DNA from: Haematococcus lacustris
Lineage: Eukaryota; Chlorophyta; Chlorophyceae; Chlamydomonadales; Haematococcaceae
NCBI GenBank assembly: GCA_030144725.1
Contig: JASKMD010000014.1
Location: forward strand, 8,396,284 to 8,460,283
DNA: 64,000 nucleotides
Direction of reading: 5' to 3'
Notes under the pieces: model-generated
The model's database searches: none
Seen by the model: only the letters and a program-made list of their open reading frames with translations
What the model was told of the DNA's origin: nothing
In this document: positions 9,145 through 20,102 of the stretch, one piece after another
How positions within the stretch are numbered: the first letter of the stretch is position 1
Layout of the letters: each line of letters begins with the position of its first letter
Made by a program: the position numbers and the translations under genes

Positions 9145-10096
9145 CGCTAACGTTGTGCTGCTCCGTGTTGCACAATATTGTCTTCTTGTTTGCTCTTACC
9201 TCGGTCTTACCTTGCAGGGGGAGTGGGGCTAAAATGTAAACTGTAGGCTGCGACTGCGTGGCGTTGCGTGCTTGGGCTGCATGCGAGACAAGCTGCGAGT
9301 TACTTTGTAATGCGTGGCGTGGAAATGTCTGCGAGGTGGGAAAACGGCTGTTGGTGAGATCCGAACTGCTAGCTGCGTCTGAGGCTCGCGTTATCTGCAA
9401 GGCGGACTGTTGGCTGGGTGACCATCGCAGACGCCATTGCAAACTGCGCAGATTGTTGTATTACACTGGACGCTTTGCGAACCGCGCACACACAACACTT
9501 GCGCGCAACCCTCGACAACGTCACAAAACTGCAGATCGGCATGCAAGAGAGACATGTGAAATAGTGTACTCTTGCACTGCACACGACGTAGCCAAACAGC
9601 GAAGCACCTCGTCAACTTCACAGCTGAACCGCAGCCGTAGCTAGCGGCAGCTACAAACTCTGCCTTGAGGATAAGCATAGAAACTCAGCCTCGCAGCCTT
9701 GCAGCCGCACTTTGCGGCCCCCACCTAGGTAGCCACGCGGGAGCCACCACGCCAACACTCGCCAGCACTTGTAGACAACACTTGCAGACAACATCGACCC
9801 CTAGCCGCTCGTCTATCAGGTTTACTCGCAGCCAACTCCGCAGCCAACTCCGCAGCCACACGGCTCAGTACCTCGCAGCCAACTCGTAGCCAACTCTGCA
9901 GCCAACTCCCCAGCAGCACGGCACAGTACCTCGCAAAGAGTCTCGAATGGAGTCCCACCACACAACCTCGCTGCCAACTCCGCAGCCACACGGCACACTA
10001 CTTCGCACCGCAACGCTACGCAGCGAGGTAATGTAATGTTCTTGTAATGTACCAAGTCTTTGCAAAGGTAAGCATGGAGCAACATGGAGGAGTACG
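9145..10096. other. No gene recognised; GCAGCCAACTC repeats at 9825-10000
   Basis: Between 9825 and 10000 the sequence repeats CGCAGCCAACTC and CACGGCNCAGTACCTCGC in imperfect tandem. A 128-codon plus-strand frame at 9258-9644 has no recognisable domain. I cannot support a gene here. Confidence 0.5.
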
Positions 10097-10171
10097 GTGA
10101 GTGGCCAGACCCCGCCTTTGGTGGCTCTCATTACACAACCTCATCGTGAGCATGCCCCATGTTTGCTGCAG
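10097..10171 (+). repeat. Intron-like dispersed repeat, copy 5
   Basis: Plus strand, 75 bp, from GTGAGTGGCCAG to GTTTGCTGCAG, then GTCTGACGG; contains GGCTCTCATTACAC. Followed by a C/T-rich tract with (CCCT)n around 10230-10262. Confidence 0.5.
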
Positions 10172-10691
10172 GTCTGACGGATACACCTGGAACCTTTCCC
10201 TCCCCCTCCTTCTTCAAATCACCACAATCGCCTTCCCTCCCTCCCTCCCTCCCTCCCTCCTGCCCTCCCTCCACAAGTCTCTACAGGTGGCTACAGGTCC
10301 TCTTACCCCCCTATCTACACAACCACCCCCTCCAAGATCGTCAATACACTTACCCTTCCCCCAGGCCTACCCTGTCTCCCTCCCTCCCCTTTCCCTACCC
10401 AGTCACCCGGTCACCATCCCCTCCCCCCACTTCCCCCCTCACCTCCACCCTGACATCCCAGCCCCCTCCCTTACCCCAGCAGCCCCATCCCAGCCCCTCT
10501 CCTTATTTCAGCAACCAGAAGAGAGCCCACCCCAACCTTGACGTTGTACCCTACCCTGGCTCTTGCACCTCCACCTAATAACCCCACTTTACCTTCTGCA
10601 CCACAAACGTAAGACCAAGGTAAGTAGCGAGGACACGACATGGCGCGTATCCCTGTTCACAACATCCCATCCTATTAGCCCTTCATGCCAG

Positions 10692-10780
10692 GTGAGTGCC
10701 TCCGTCATGCAATACGTGACAGCTAGCTTCCCAGGATGTTATGCATGCCTGATTGTAAGCACGCTCCATGCTTGCTGCAG
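10692..10780 (+). repeat. Intron-like dispersed repeat, copy 6
   Basis: Plus strand, 89 bp, from GTGAGTGCC to GCTTGCTGCAG, followed by a C/T-rich tract. A further 3' half (TTGCAGGTTTTACGGTCACAC) lies near 10933. Confidence 0.45.
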
Positions 10781-11429
10781 GTCCATACTCCCGCCTATAC
10801 TTCCGCCCCGTGCCTCCTTCCCCCTTCCCTACCCCGTCCCACCACCTCCACTTCCACCCCTCTCCACCCCCCACTTTCCCCCTCCCCGTCACCTCCCCCC
10901 TGACGTCCCAGCAGCCAGGAGAAAGCCTTCGTTGCAGGTTTTACGGTCACACTTACCTCCCTTCTCCCTCCACCCCACCCCCCTTCTCCTTTCCCATACC
11001 CACCAGGTGCTACCACCATGTACTACCACCTTCCAGTCTATCACCCTCCCATCCCCTCTCCACAACTCTCCTCGCCCGCCCGCCCTCCTGCCACCACCAC
11101 CCACCACCTCCTTCCTCCCCCCAATACCCCCTCCTCCCCTCGCCTTGCCTCCCCACCTACCCCAACCCACCCCACCCCTCTGCCTTGGAAGGAAGCGCAA
11201 CAATCACCCTCAGCACACCTAGCTGCCACATGCCAATGGAGTGCAGTGGCATTATCACCACACATGAATTGAGTACAGCCAAAGCATAAGTCAAGCCAAA
11301 GTCCAAGATGGTTTAAAAAGCACTAAAATGAAAGCACTATGTTGTAAAGCACCATATTGTACAACATTATGATGTCAGCTGAGGATAGACAGTAGTACAA
11401 ACGTTGTAATTGTAAGAGAGCAGGTGCCA
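10781..11429. other. Polypyrimidine-rich DNA, no gene recognised
   Basis: C/T-rich sequence to about 11200, then ordinary sequence leading into the 108-bp array. Pro/Ser/Leu-rich frames here reflect composition. Confidence 0.5.
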
Positions 11430-14400
11430 CATGGTACCAGAGCAGGTAACCATGGCACCAGCGCAGCTGCCACATGGCTGCAAAGCTGGTACCATGTGCT
11501 CCAGAGCTGGAGCCACATGGCTGCAGCGCTGGAGCCAGGTGCTCCAGCTCTGGAGCCACATGGCTGCAGCGCTGGAGCCACATGGCTGCAGAGCTGGTAC
11601 CATGTGCTCCAGAGCTGGAGCCACATGGCTGCAGCGCTGGAGCCAGGTGCTCCAGCTCTGGAGCCACATGGCTGCAGCGCTGGAGCCACATGGCTGCAGA
11701 GCTGGTACCATGTGCTCCAGAGCTGGAGCCACATGGCTGCAGCGCTGGAGCCAGGTGCTCCAGCTCTGGAGCCACATGGCTGCAGCGCTGGAGCCACATG
11801 GCTGCAGAGCTGGTACCATGTGCTCCAGAGCTGGAGCCACATGGCTGCAGCGCTGGAGCCAGGTGCTCCAGCTCTGGAGCCACATGGCTGCAGCGCTGGA
11901 GCCACATGGCTGCAGAGCTGGTACGATGTGCTCCAGAGCTGGAGCCACATGGCTGCAGCGCTGGAGCCAGGTGCTCCAGCTCTGGAGCCACATGGCTGCA
12001 GCGCTGGAGCCACATGGCTGCAGAGCTGGTACCATGTGCTCCAGAGCTGGAGCCACATGGCTGCAGCGCTGGAGCCAGGTGCTCCAGCTCTGGAGCCACA
12101 TGGCTGCAGCGCTGGAGCCACATGGCTGCAGAGCTGGTACCATGTGCTCCAGAGCTGGAGCCACATGGCTGCAGCGCTGGAGCCAGGTGCTCCAGCTCTG
12201 GAGCCACATGGCTGCAGCGCTGGAGCCACATGGCTGCAGAGCTGGTACCATGTGCTCCAGAGCTGGAGCCACATGGCTGCAGCGCTGGAGCCAGGTGCTC
12301 CAGCTCTGGAGCCACATGGCTGCAGCGCTGGAGCCACATGGCTGCAGAGCTGGTACCATGTGCTCCAGAGCTGGAGCCACATGGCTGCAGCGCTGGAGCC
12401 AGGTGCTCCAGCTCTGGAGCCACATGGCTGCAGCGCTGGAGCCACATGGCTGCAGAGCTGGTACCATGTGCTCCAGAGCTGGAGCCACATGGCTGCAGCG
12501 CTGGAGCCAGGTGCTCCAGCTCTGGAGCCACATGGCTGCAGCGCTGGAGCCACATGGCTGCAGAGCTGGTACCATGTGCTCCAGAGCTGGAGCCACATGG
12601 CTGCAGCGCTGGAGCCAGGTGCTCCAGCTCTGGAGCCACATGGCTGCAGCGCTGGAGCCACATGGCTGCAGAGCTGGTACCATGTGCTCCAGAGCTGGAG
12701 CCACATGGCTGCAGCGCTGGAGCCAGGTGCTCCAGCTCTGGAGCCACATGGCTGCAGCGCTGGAGCCACATGGCTGCAGAGCTGGTACCATGTGCTCCAG
12801 AGCTGGAGCCACATGGCTGCAGCGCTGGAGCCAGGTGCTCCAGCTCTGGAGCCACATGGCTGCAGCGCTGGAGCCACATGGCTGCAGAGCTGGTACCATG
12901 TGCTCCAGAGCTGGAGCCACATGGCTGCAGCGCTGGAGCCAGGTGCTCCAGCTCTGGAGCCACATGGCTGCAGCGCTGGAGCCACATGGCTGCAGAGCTG
13001 GTACCATGTGCTCCAGAGCTGGAGCCACATGGCTGCAGCGCTGGAGCCAGGTGCTCCAGCTCTGGAGCCACATGGCTGCAGCGCTGGAGCCACATGGCTG
13101 CAGAGCTGGTACGATGTGCTCCAGAGCTGGAGCCACATGGCTGCAGCGCTGGAGCCAGGTGCTCCAGCTCTGGAGCCACATGGCTGCAGCGCTGGAGCCA
13201 CATGGCTGCAGAGCTGGTACCATGTGCTCCAGAGCTGGAGCCACATGGCTGCAGCGCTGGAGCCAGGTGCTCCAGCTCTGGAGCCACATGGCTGCAGCGC
13301 TGGAGCCACATGGCTGCAGAGCTGGTACCATGTGCTCCAGAGCTGGAGCCACATGGCTGCAGCGCTGGAGCCAGGTGCTCCAGCTCTGGAGCCACATGGC
13401 TGCAGCGCTGGAGCCACATGGCTGCAGAGCTGGTACCATGTGCTCCAGAGCTGGAGCCACATGGCTGCAGCGCTGGAGCCAGGTGCTCCAGCTCTGGAGC
13501 CACATGGCTGCAGCGCTGGAGCCACATGGCTGCAGAGCTGGTACCATGTGCTCCAGAGCTGGAGCCACATGGCTGCAGCGCTGGAGCCAGGTGCTCCAGC
13601 TCTGGAGCCACATGGCTGCAGCGCTGGAGCCACATGGCTGCAGAGCTGGTACCATGTGCTCCAGAGCTGGAGCCACATGGCTGCAGCGCTGGAGCCAGGT
13701 GCTCCAGCTCTGGAGCCACATGGCTGCAGCGCTGGAGCCACATGGCTGCAGAGCTGGTACCATGTGCTCCAGAGCTGGAGCCACATGGCTGCAGCGCTGG
13801 AGCCAGGTGCTCCAGCTCTGGAGCCACATGGCTGCAGCGCTGGAGCCACATGGCTGCAGAGCTGGTACCATGTGCTCCAGAGCTGGAGCCACATGGCTGC
13901 AGCGCTGGAGCCAGGTGCTCCAGCTCTGGAGCCACATGGCTGCAGCGCTGGAGCCACATGGCTGCAGAGCTGGTACCATGTGCTCCAGAGCTGGAGCCAC
14001 ATGGCTGCAGCGCTGGAGCCAGGTGCTCCAGCTCTGGAGCCACATGGCTGCAGCGCTGGAGCCACATGGCTGCAGAGCTGGTACCATGTGCTCCAGAGCT
14101 GGAGCCACATGGCTGCAGCGCTGGAGCCAGGTGCTCCAGCTCTGGAGCCACATGGCTGCAGCGCTGGAGCCACATGGCTGCAGAGCTGGTACCATGTGCT
14201 CCAGAGCTGGAGCCACATGGCTGCAGCGCTGGAGCCAGGTGCTCCAGCTCTGGAGCCACATGGCTGCAGCGCTGGAGCCACATGGCTGCAGAGCTGGTAC
14301 CATGTGCTCCAGAGCTGGAGCCACATGGCTGCAGCGCTGGAGCCAGGTGCTCCAGCTCTGGAGCCACATGGCTGCAGCGCTGGAGCCACATGGCTGCAGA

Positions 14401-14775
14401 GCTGGTACCATGTGCTCCAGAGCTGGAGCCACATGGCTGCAGCGCTGGAGCCAGGTGCTCCAGCTCTGGAGCCACATGGCTGCAGCGCTGGAGCCACATG
14501 GCTGCAGAGCTGGTACCATGTGCTCCAGAGCTGGAGCCACATGGCTGCAGCGCTGGAGCCAGGTGCTCCAGCTCTGGAGCCACATGGCTGCAGCGCTGGA
14601 GCCACATGGCTACAGCGCTGGAGCTACATGGCTGCAACGCTGGAGTCACATGGCTGCAGCGCTGGAGTCACATGGCTGCAGCGCTGGAACCACATGGCTG
14701 CAGAGCAGGTACTAGGGGCTCCAGCGCTGGAGCTACATGGCTGCAGCGCTGTAGCCAGGTGCTCCAGCGCTGGTG
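11430..14775. repeat. 108-bp higher-order minisatellite, GCTGGAGCCA family, array 3
   Basis: The landmark CTGGTACCATGTGCTCCAG recurs exactly every 108 bp from 11486 to 14510 (29 occurrences). Each 108-bp unit is five 21-22-bp subunits of the CGCTGGAGCCA type. Copies are almost identical; the only recurrent difference I see is TACGATG for TACCATG at two units exactly 11 periods (1,188 bp) apart. Since 108 is divisible by 3 and the unit has no stop in any frame, about 1,070-1,210 codons are open in all six frames. The right edge decays into diverged single subunits. Confidence 0.97.
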
Positions 14776-14981
14776 ACGCTGCTAATTTGTGTGAGTGTGG
14801 ATGTGGCACCCAGAGTCGACTTTGTCGAATGTACGCGCTGTTGAATGTATTTGTTGTACTCTTGCGGCAATTTGTGCTTGTGGCTGAGTTACTCCCACGT
14901 CTTGCCAGGTTGCCAGATTTTCGGGGTTGCGGGTGCTGTGGGGCGATGCTGGGACATGTTCCGCACCCTGACATGAACTTC
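14776..14981. other. Array flank and Gypsy target region
   Basis: Contains CTGCTAATTTGTGTGAGTG near 14780, shared with the flank of array 1. Otherwise nothing recognised up to the CATTG target site (14982-14986). Confidence 0.5.
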
Positions 14982-14986
14982 CATTG

Positions 14987-15208
14987 TGTTGCGGTGGCAC
15001 TTCTCTATTCTCGCGGAGTGACTAGACCAATTCAACGGACGAGGGCAGATGTTCGTTAGAGCTGCGCGTGCTAGCACAGGACGTCCGCCTGGGAGTCGAA
15101 CCCAGCGTTTGACACCGGTCATTGGTCGTCGTCACACTCTTGGACCGATCGCGAGCGCAGGGTTACCATTACATGGCATGGGAAGCGTTCGTGCCTTGCA
15201 CCGTAACA
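14987..15208 (-). repeat. Gypsy 3' LTR (222 bp)
   Basis: Same sequence as 22945-23166 over its whole length by eye, with TG...CA termini and a CATTG duplication outside. On the minus strand it contains GGTTCGACTCC, a perfect pol III B-box/T-loop consensus inside a CTGGG...CCCAG stem. It is downstream of the polypurine tract, which makes it the 3' LTR. Confidence 0.93.
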
Positions 15209-15223
15209 TTTCCCCCCCACCAG
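15209..15223 (-). promoter_or_regulatory. Polypurine tract priming plus-strand synthesis
   Basis: On the minus strand GGTGGGGGGGAAA lies immediately before the 3' LTR, the standard position of an LTR-retrotransposon polypurine tract. It fixes the element's orientation as minus. Confidence 0.85.
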
Positions 15224-15310
15224 GCGTCAGGCCCCAACTGTCCTCAGTTGACACAATGTCTGCCCCGCTCAGATACACAAGTGTACCGTCACTCGCGCCT
15301 ACTCGCTAGC

Positions 15311-17300
15311 CAGTTAGGTCTCCCGGTTACACATGGCACGTTTTTGGGTAACTTGAAGAAGACGAAAAAGGGAAACATGTCCCAAGTGAACCCCGCCTGT
15401 TCCGCGTAGCCCAGCTAGCCATCGCACAGAGGAAGCGGGCTCACAGCGGCGATTCCGGTGCCGGCCAGGCAGGTGAGCCAGTCTGCTTGGGCGCACGTCA
15501 ACGTTAGGCACATTGCGTAGCTGTTAGCTCTGCGCACGCCAAGCTGGGCCACTTAGTGCAATCGCCGCACAGCCAAGCAGCGGTTGCGGCAGGCGGTTAC
15601 AAATGGCTTGCACGCTGCAGGTGCAATGTCCGAAAGCGCTAGCTCCGTTATTAGAGGCCGAACCACTGTCAGCGGGGCGCCAGTTTGCCCAGGAATAGAC
15701 ACGCCAGCACCCAGGACTGGACGGAGACGTAGTGACCAGTCTCCACCGCGCGCGAGAACCCCGACGCAGCGTACCACTAAGCAGAAGGCAGACGAGCAAC
15801 AGCCTGACCACTGACATTGCAGGGACATGGACAGGCTGTAGTGCATGAGCAACAGAAGCAGCAGCACGCTGTAGTGCACGAGCAGCAGTGCATGGGCAGC
15901 AGCAGCAACAGCAGCAGCAGGCTGTAGGTGTGTGGCAGTGCAGGCTGCAAGTGTTCTGCAGTGCATGAGCAGCAACAGCAGCAGGCTGTAGTGCACGAGC
16001 AGCAGCAATAGCAGGCTGTGGTGCACGAGCAGCAATGCATGGGCAGCAGCAGGCTATAGGTGTGTGGCAGTGCATGCTGCAAGTAGCAGCAGGCTGCAGG
16101 TGTGTTGCAGTGCATGAGCAGCAGCAATAGGCTGCCTAGCATGTGTTGCAGTGCAGCCCCTCCCCTCCCTGCCCAGCCCTGCCCCACCCCCTCCCAGCCC
16201 TGCCCCACCCCTCCCAGCCCGGCCCCACCCCCTCCCAGCCTTGCGTTGCCCCTCCCTGCCCAGCCTTGCCCCACCCCATCCCAGCCCGGCCCCACCCCAT
16301 CTCAGCCCGGCCCCACCCCCTCCCAGCCTTGCGTGCCCCTCCCCTCCCTGCCCAGCTCTGCCCCACCCCCTTCCAGCCCTGCCCCACCCATGTGTCACAG
16401 GCTGATAAGCACCAAGCACCAAACTGCCTGAACAATGTATAAGAAAGCACCAATGCAACAGCCTGGACTCCACCCCCTCCCCTGCCCTCTGACCTGTTCA
16501 CCAGCCTAGGGCTGCAGCAACAGCAGCAGCTGCCCCCTACCTTGTCCTCCGCCCTCCTTACTAGCCCAAGGCTGCAGCAGCAGCAGCAGCAGCCACCTGC
16601 ATTGACCTCTGCCCTGCCCAGTGCGTGAGCAGCAACAGGAGGCTGCGGTGCATGTGCTGTAGTGCATAAGCAGCAGCAGCAGGCTGCAGTGCATGTGTTG
16701 TAGTGCATGAGCAGCAGCAGCAGGCTGCAGTGCATGAACAGCAACAGCAGCAGGCTGCAGGTAGCAGCAGGTTGCAATGCATGTGCTACAGTGCATGAGC
16801 AGCAGCAGCAGCAGGCTGCAATGCAGGCTGCAGTGCATGTACTGCAGTGCATGAGCAGCAGCAGCAGGCTGCAGTGCGTGAGAAGCAGCAGCAGCAGGCT
16901 GCAGTGCGTGAGGGCCCCTCCCAGCCCTCCCAGCCCGGCCCCACCCCCTCCCAGCCTTGCGTTGCCCCTCCCTGTCCAGCCCTGCCCCACCCCCTCCCAG
17001 CCCTTCCCCACCCCCTCCCAGCCTTGCGTTGCCCCTCCCTTGCCTGCCCAGCCCTGCCCTACCTTGCCCTGCCCTGCCCAGCCCTGCCCTACCTTGCCCT
17101 GCCCTGCCCTGCCTGTAGGTGTGTGGCAGTGCAGGCTGCAGGTAGCAGCAGGAGTGCATGAGCAGCAGCTGCAGGCTGCAGTGCATGTGTTGCAGTGCAT
17201 GAGCAGCAGCAGCAGCAGGCTGTAGTGCATGAGCAGCAGTGAATGGGAAGCAGCAGCAACAGGCTGTAATGCGTGACCAGCAGTGCAAGGACAGCAACAT
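15311..17300. repeat. Left inverted arm of the foldback element
   Basis: The outer ~850 bp match the right arm almost perfectly. Inner parts are CAGCAG-rich blocks (a motif ending GTGCATGAGCAGCAGCAG) and two C-rich runs (16155-16390, 16915-17115). A stretch at about 16391-16625 has no evident counterpart in the right arm, so the arms differ internally. Cys/Leu/Ala-rich frames across the arm are repeat artefacts. Confidence 0.75.
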
Positions 17301-18045
17301 GTGCGGTATGTGTCTGATTGCATGCAAGCTCATTCTAAGGCATAGATCTGGCATGGTCTGCGGTGGTCTTGGCAGATCCATGCAAATAAAGGCATGCAAT
17401 TTGCGGTTGTTCAACCATGCCATTTCTTGTTTAGCCGCATATGGAAACCACATTGGTTGTGTAAGACGGCTTCCCCGGTGATGGGCAATTGCAACTCGAA
17501 TATCAAGGTCTACAATAGACCTAGCGTACTTGACCGTGCCAGTTGTAGCGTTGATGTAATACCGCGTGGTGCCATATGGTTGGATTTGGTGCGGATCACT
17601 GCCAGGCCTGCACTTGCTAAGCATGGCCGTGATGCATACATGGAAAGGGGGTATGTAGCAGGTGGCTACCACGTTTGCAGCATTAGCGCATCACCGCGTG
17701 GTGGTGCTGTCCATACAAGGGGCGTAGGTATCAATTGTGAAGAGGATACACGGCTAATGATCACCACTGTATTTATCATTACGTCTTCATCATCATGTCT
17801 TCAGGCTTGGTTGATTAGTTGATGGCAGGTCTTGTTGATTGACGAAGCATTGTGCTACTGCTCATGCACTACCATGGATGGAGTTATAGAAGGAGGATGG
17901 AGTTATAGTAGGAGACTGCTCGTTCTCGTTGTTCTTTGTCACTAATGTGAGGGCATGACGTCGTTCTTACATCTCTTACATGATGCCTACCACGAATTGA
18001 AACTTCAACATGGTTGCTAGAGCTGCCCTACAACTTAAGCAACCT
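17300..18045. other. Unique loop of the foldback element
   Basis: About 740 bp of non-repetitive sequence between the arms. It carries overlapping open frames on both strands: plus 17394-17822 (142 codons) and, on the minus strand, about 125 codons from 17672 before the frame enters the repeats. Neither resembles a transposase or any family I know. It could be cargo or a relic of an internal gene. Confidence 0.45.
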
Positions 18046-20064
18046 GCTGCTGCTCATGCACTACAACACACATGCAATCTGCAGCCTACACTTCCACACC
18101 TAAAGCCTGCTGCTGCTCATGCACTGCAACACATGCATTACAACCTGCTGCTACCTGCACTGCAGCCTGCTGCTGCTGCTCATGCACTGCAACACACTTG
18201 CACTGCAACACATTCGTAGCCTGCTGCTACTTGCTCGTGCACTTGCTCGTGCACTTGCTCATGCACTCCGGCCTGCTGTCGCTGCTGTTCCTCATGCACA
18301 GCAGCCTGCTGCTACCTGCAGCCTGTAATGCAGCCTGCTGCTGCTCCTTACGCACTGCAGCATGCTGCTGCTGCTCACGCACTACAGCCTGTTTCTGCTG
18401 GTCACGCACTACAGCACATGCACTGCAGCCTGCTGCTACCTGCAGCCTGCTGCTGCTGCTCACGCACTGCAGCCTGCTGCTGCTGCTCACGCACTACAGC
18501 ACATGCACTGCAGCCTGCTGCTACCTGCATTGCAGCCTGCTGCTGCTGCTGCTCATGCACTGTAGCACATGCATTGCAGCCTGCTGCTACCTGCAACCTG
18601 CTGCTGTTGCTGTTCATGCACTGCAGCCTGCTGCTGCTGCTCATGCACTACAACGCAAGGCTGGAGGGGGTGGGGCCGGGCTGGGAGGGGTGGGGCAGGG
18701 CTGGGAGGGGGTGGGGCAGGGCTGGGAGGGGGTGGAGCCAGGCTGGGAGGGGGTGGGGCAGGGCTGGGAGGGGGTGGGGCAGAGCTGGGCAGGGAGGGGA
18801 GGGGCACGCAAGGCTGGGAGGGGGTGGGGCAGGGCTGGGAGGGAGTGGGGCCGGGCTGGGATGGGGTGGGGCAAGGCTGGGCAGGGAGGGGCAACGCAAG
18901 GCTGGGAGGGGGTGGGGCCGGGCTGGGAGGGGTGGGGCCGGGCTGGGAGGGGGTGGGGCAGGGCTGGGAGGGGGTGGGGCCAGGCTGGGAAGGGGTGGGG
19001 CAGGGCTGGGCAGGGAGGGGATGGGCAACACAAGGCTGGGAGGGGGTGGGGCAGGGCTAGGCAGGGAGGGGAGGGGCAACGCAAGGCTGGGAGGGGGTGG
19101 GGAAGGGCTGGGAAGGGAGGGAGGGGCAACGCAAGGCTGGGAGGGGGTGGGGCCGGGCTGGGAGGGGTGGGGCAGGGCTGGGAGGGGGTGGGGCAGGGCT
19201 GGGCAGGGAGGGGAGGGGCTGCACTGCAACACATGCTAGGCAGCCTATTGCTGCTGCTCATGCACTGCAACACACCTGCAGCCTGCTGCTACTTGCAGCA
19301 TGCACTGCCACACACCTATAGCCTGCTGCTGCCCATGCATTGCTGCTCGTGCACCACAGCCTGCTATTGCTGCTGCTCGTGCACTACAGCCTGCTGCTGT
19401 TGCTGCTCATGCACTGCAGAACACTTGCAGCCTGCACTGCCACACACCTACAGCCTGCTGCTGCTGTTGCTGCTGCTGCCCATGCACTGCTGCTCGTGCA
19501 CTACAGCGTGCTGCTGCTTCTGTTGCTCATGCACTACAGCCTGTCCATGTCCCTGCAATGTCAGTGGTCAGGCTGTTGCTCGTCTGCCTTCTGCTTAGTG
19601 GTACGCTGCGTCGGGGTTCTCGCGCGCGGTGGAGACTGGTCACTACGTCTCCGTCCAGTCCTGGGTGCTGGCGTGTCTATTCCTGGGCAAACTGGCGCCC
19701 CGCTGACAGTGGTTCGGCCTCTAATAACGGAGCTAGCGCTTTCGGACATTGCACCTGCAGCGTGCAAGCCATTTGTAACCGCCTGCCGCAACCGCTGCTT
19801 GGCTGTGCGGCGATTGCACTAAGTGGCCCAGCTTGGCGTGCGCAGAGCTAACAGCTACGCAATGTGCCTAACGTTGACGTGCGCCCAAGCAGACTGGCTC
19901 ACCTGCCTGGCCGGCACCGGAATCGCCGCTGTGAGCCCGCTTCCTCTGTGCGATGGCTAGCTGGGCTACGCGGAACAGACGGGGTTCACTTGGGACATGT
20001 TTCCCTTTTTCGTCTTCTTCAAGTTACCCAAAAACGTGCCATGTGTAACCGGGAGACCTAACTG
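18045..20064. repeat. Right inverted arm of the foldback element
   Basis: Reverse-complement partner of the left arm: outer ~850 bp nearly identical (one difference seen in the first ~110 bp), then a 560-bp G-rich tandem array and CTGCTGCTGCTCATGCACTG-type repeats. Confidence 0.75.
18655..19215. repeat. G-rich ~21-bp tandem array
   Basis: Roughly 25 copies of a 21-22-bp unit like GCTGGGAGGGGGTGGGGCAG on the plus strand. Runs of three to five G occur several times per unit, so G-quadruplex formation on this strand is likely. Shorter, inverted versions lie in the left arm at 16155-16390 and 16915-17115. Confidence 0.85.
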
Positions 20065-20102
20065 CGCTAGCGCTAGGTGCCAAAGAATACATGACCATTT
20101 TT

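Larger units (their letters stand above)
15311..20064. mobile_element. Foldback-type element with ~2-kb inverted repeats, nested in the Gypsy
   Basis: The ends CAGTTAGGTCTCCCGG (15311) and its reverse complement (to 20064) start long inverted repeats that match almost base for base for the outer ~850 bp: for example, the reverse complement of 15524-16075 recurs at 19300-19851. Inside are tandem CTG-rich and G-rich repeats of unequal length, and a ~740-bp unique loop. CGCTAGC lies directly outside both ends (15304-15310, 20065-20071) and may be a 7-bp target duplication. Long, internally repetitive terminal repeats around a loop are the hallmark of foldback (FB-like) elements. No transposase is recognised. 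Confidence 0.75.

Noticed and set aside
9258..9644. 128-codon plus-strand frame between intron-like repeats
   Set aside because: Cys/Arg-rich without a recognisable domain, overlapped by equally long frames on the other strand.
11323..15059. Six open frames of about 1,070-1,210 codons on both strands
   Set aside because: They are produced by a 108-bp repeat that lacks stops in every frame. No frame has protein-like composition or a domain, and the period explains them all.
15060..15130. tRNA gene suggested by GGTTCGACTCC within a CTGGG/CCCAG stem (minus strand)
   Set aside because: No complementary acceptor strand, D arm or anticodon arm could be found; it lies in an LTR and is duplicated with it.
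16506..17672. Transposase in the foldback loop
   Set aside because: The ~125 non-repetitive N-terminal codons contain no DDE/D signature or zinc finger that I can recognise; the rest is repeat-derived.
15524..19851. Cys/Leu/Ala-rich proteins of 160-508 codons in the foldback arms
   Set aside because: They consist of CTG/CAG and G-run repeats read in frame, occur as mirror images in both arms, and show no domain.
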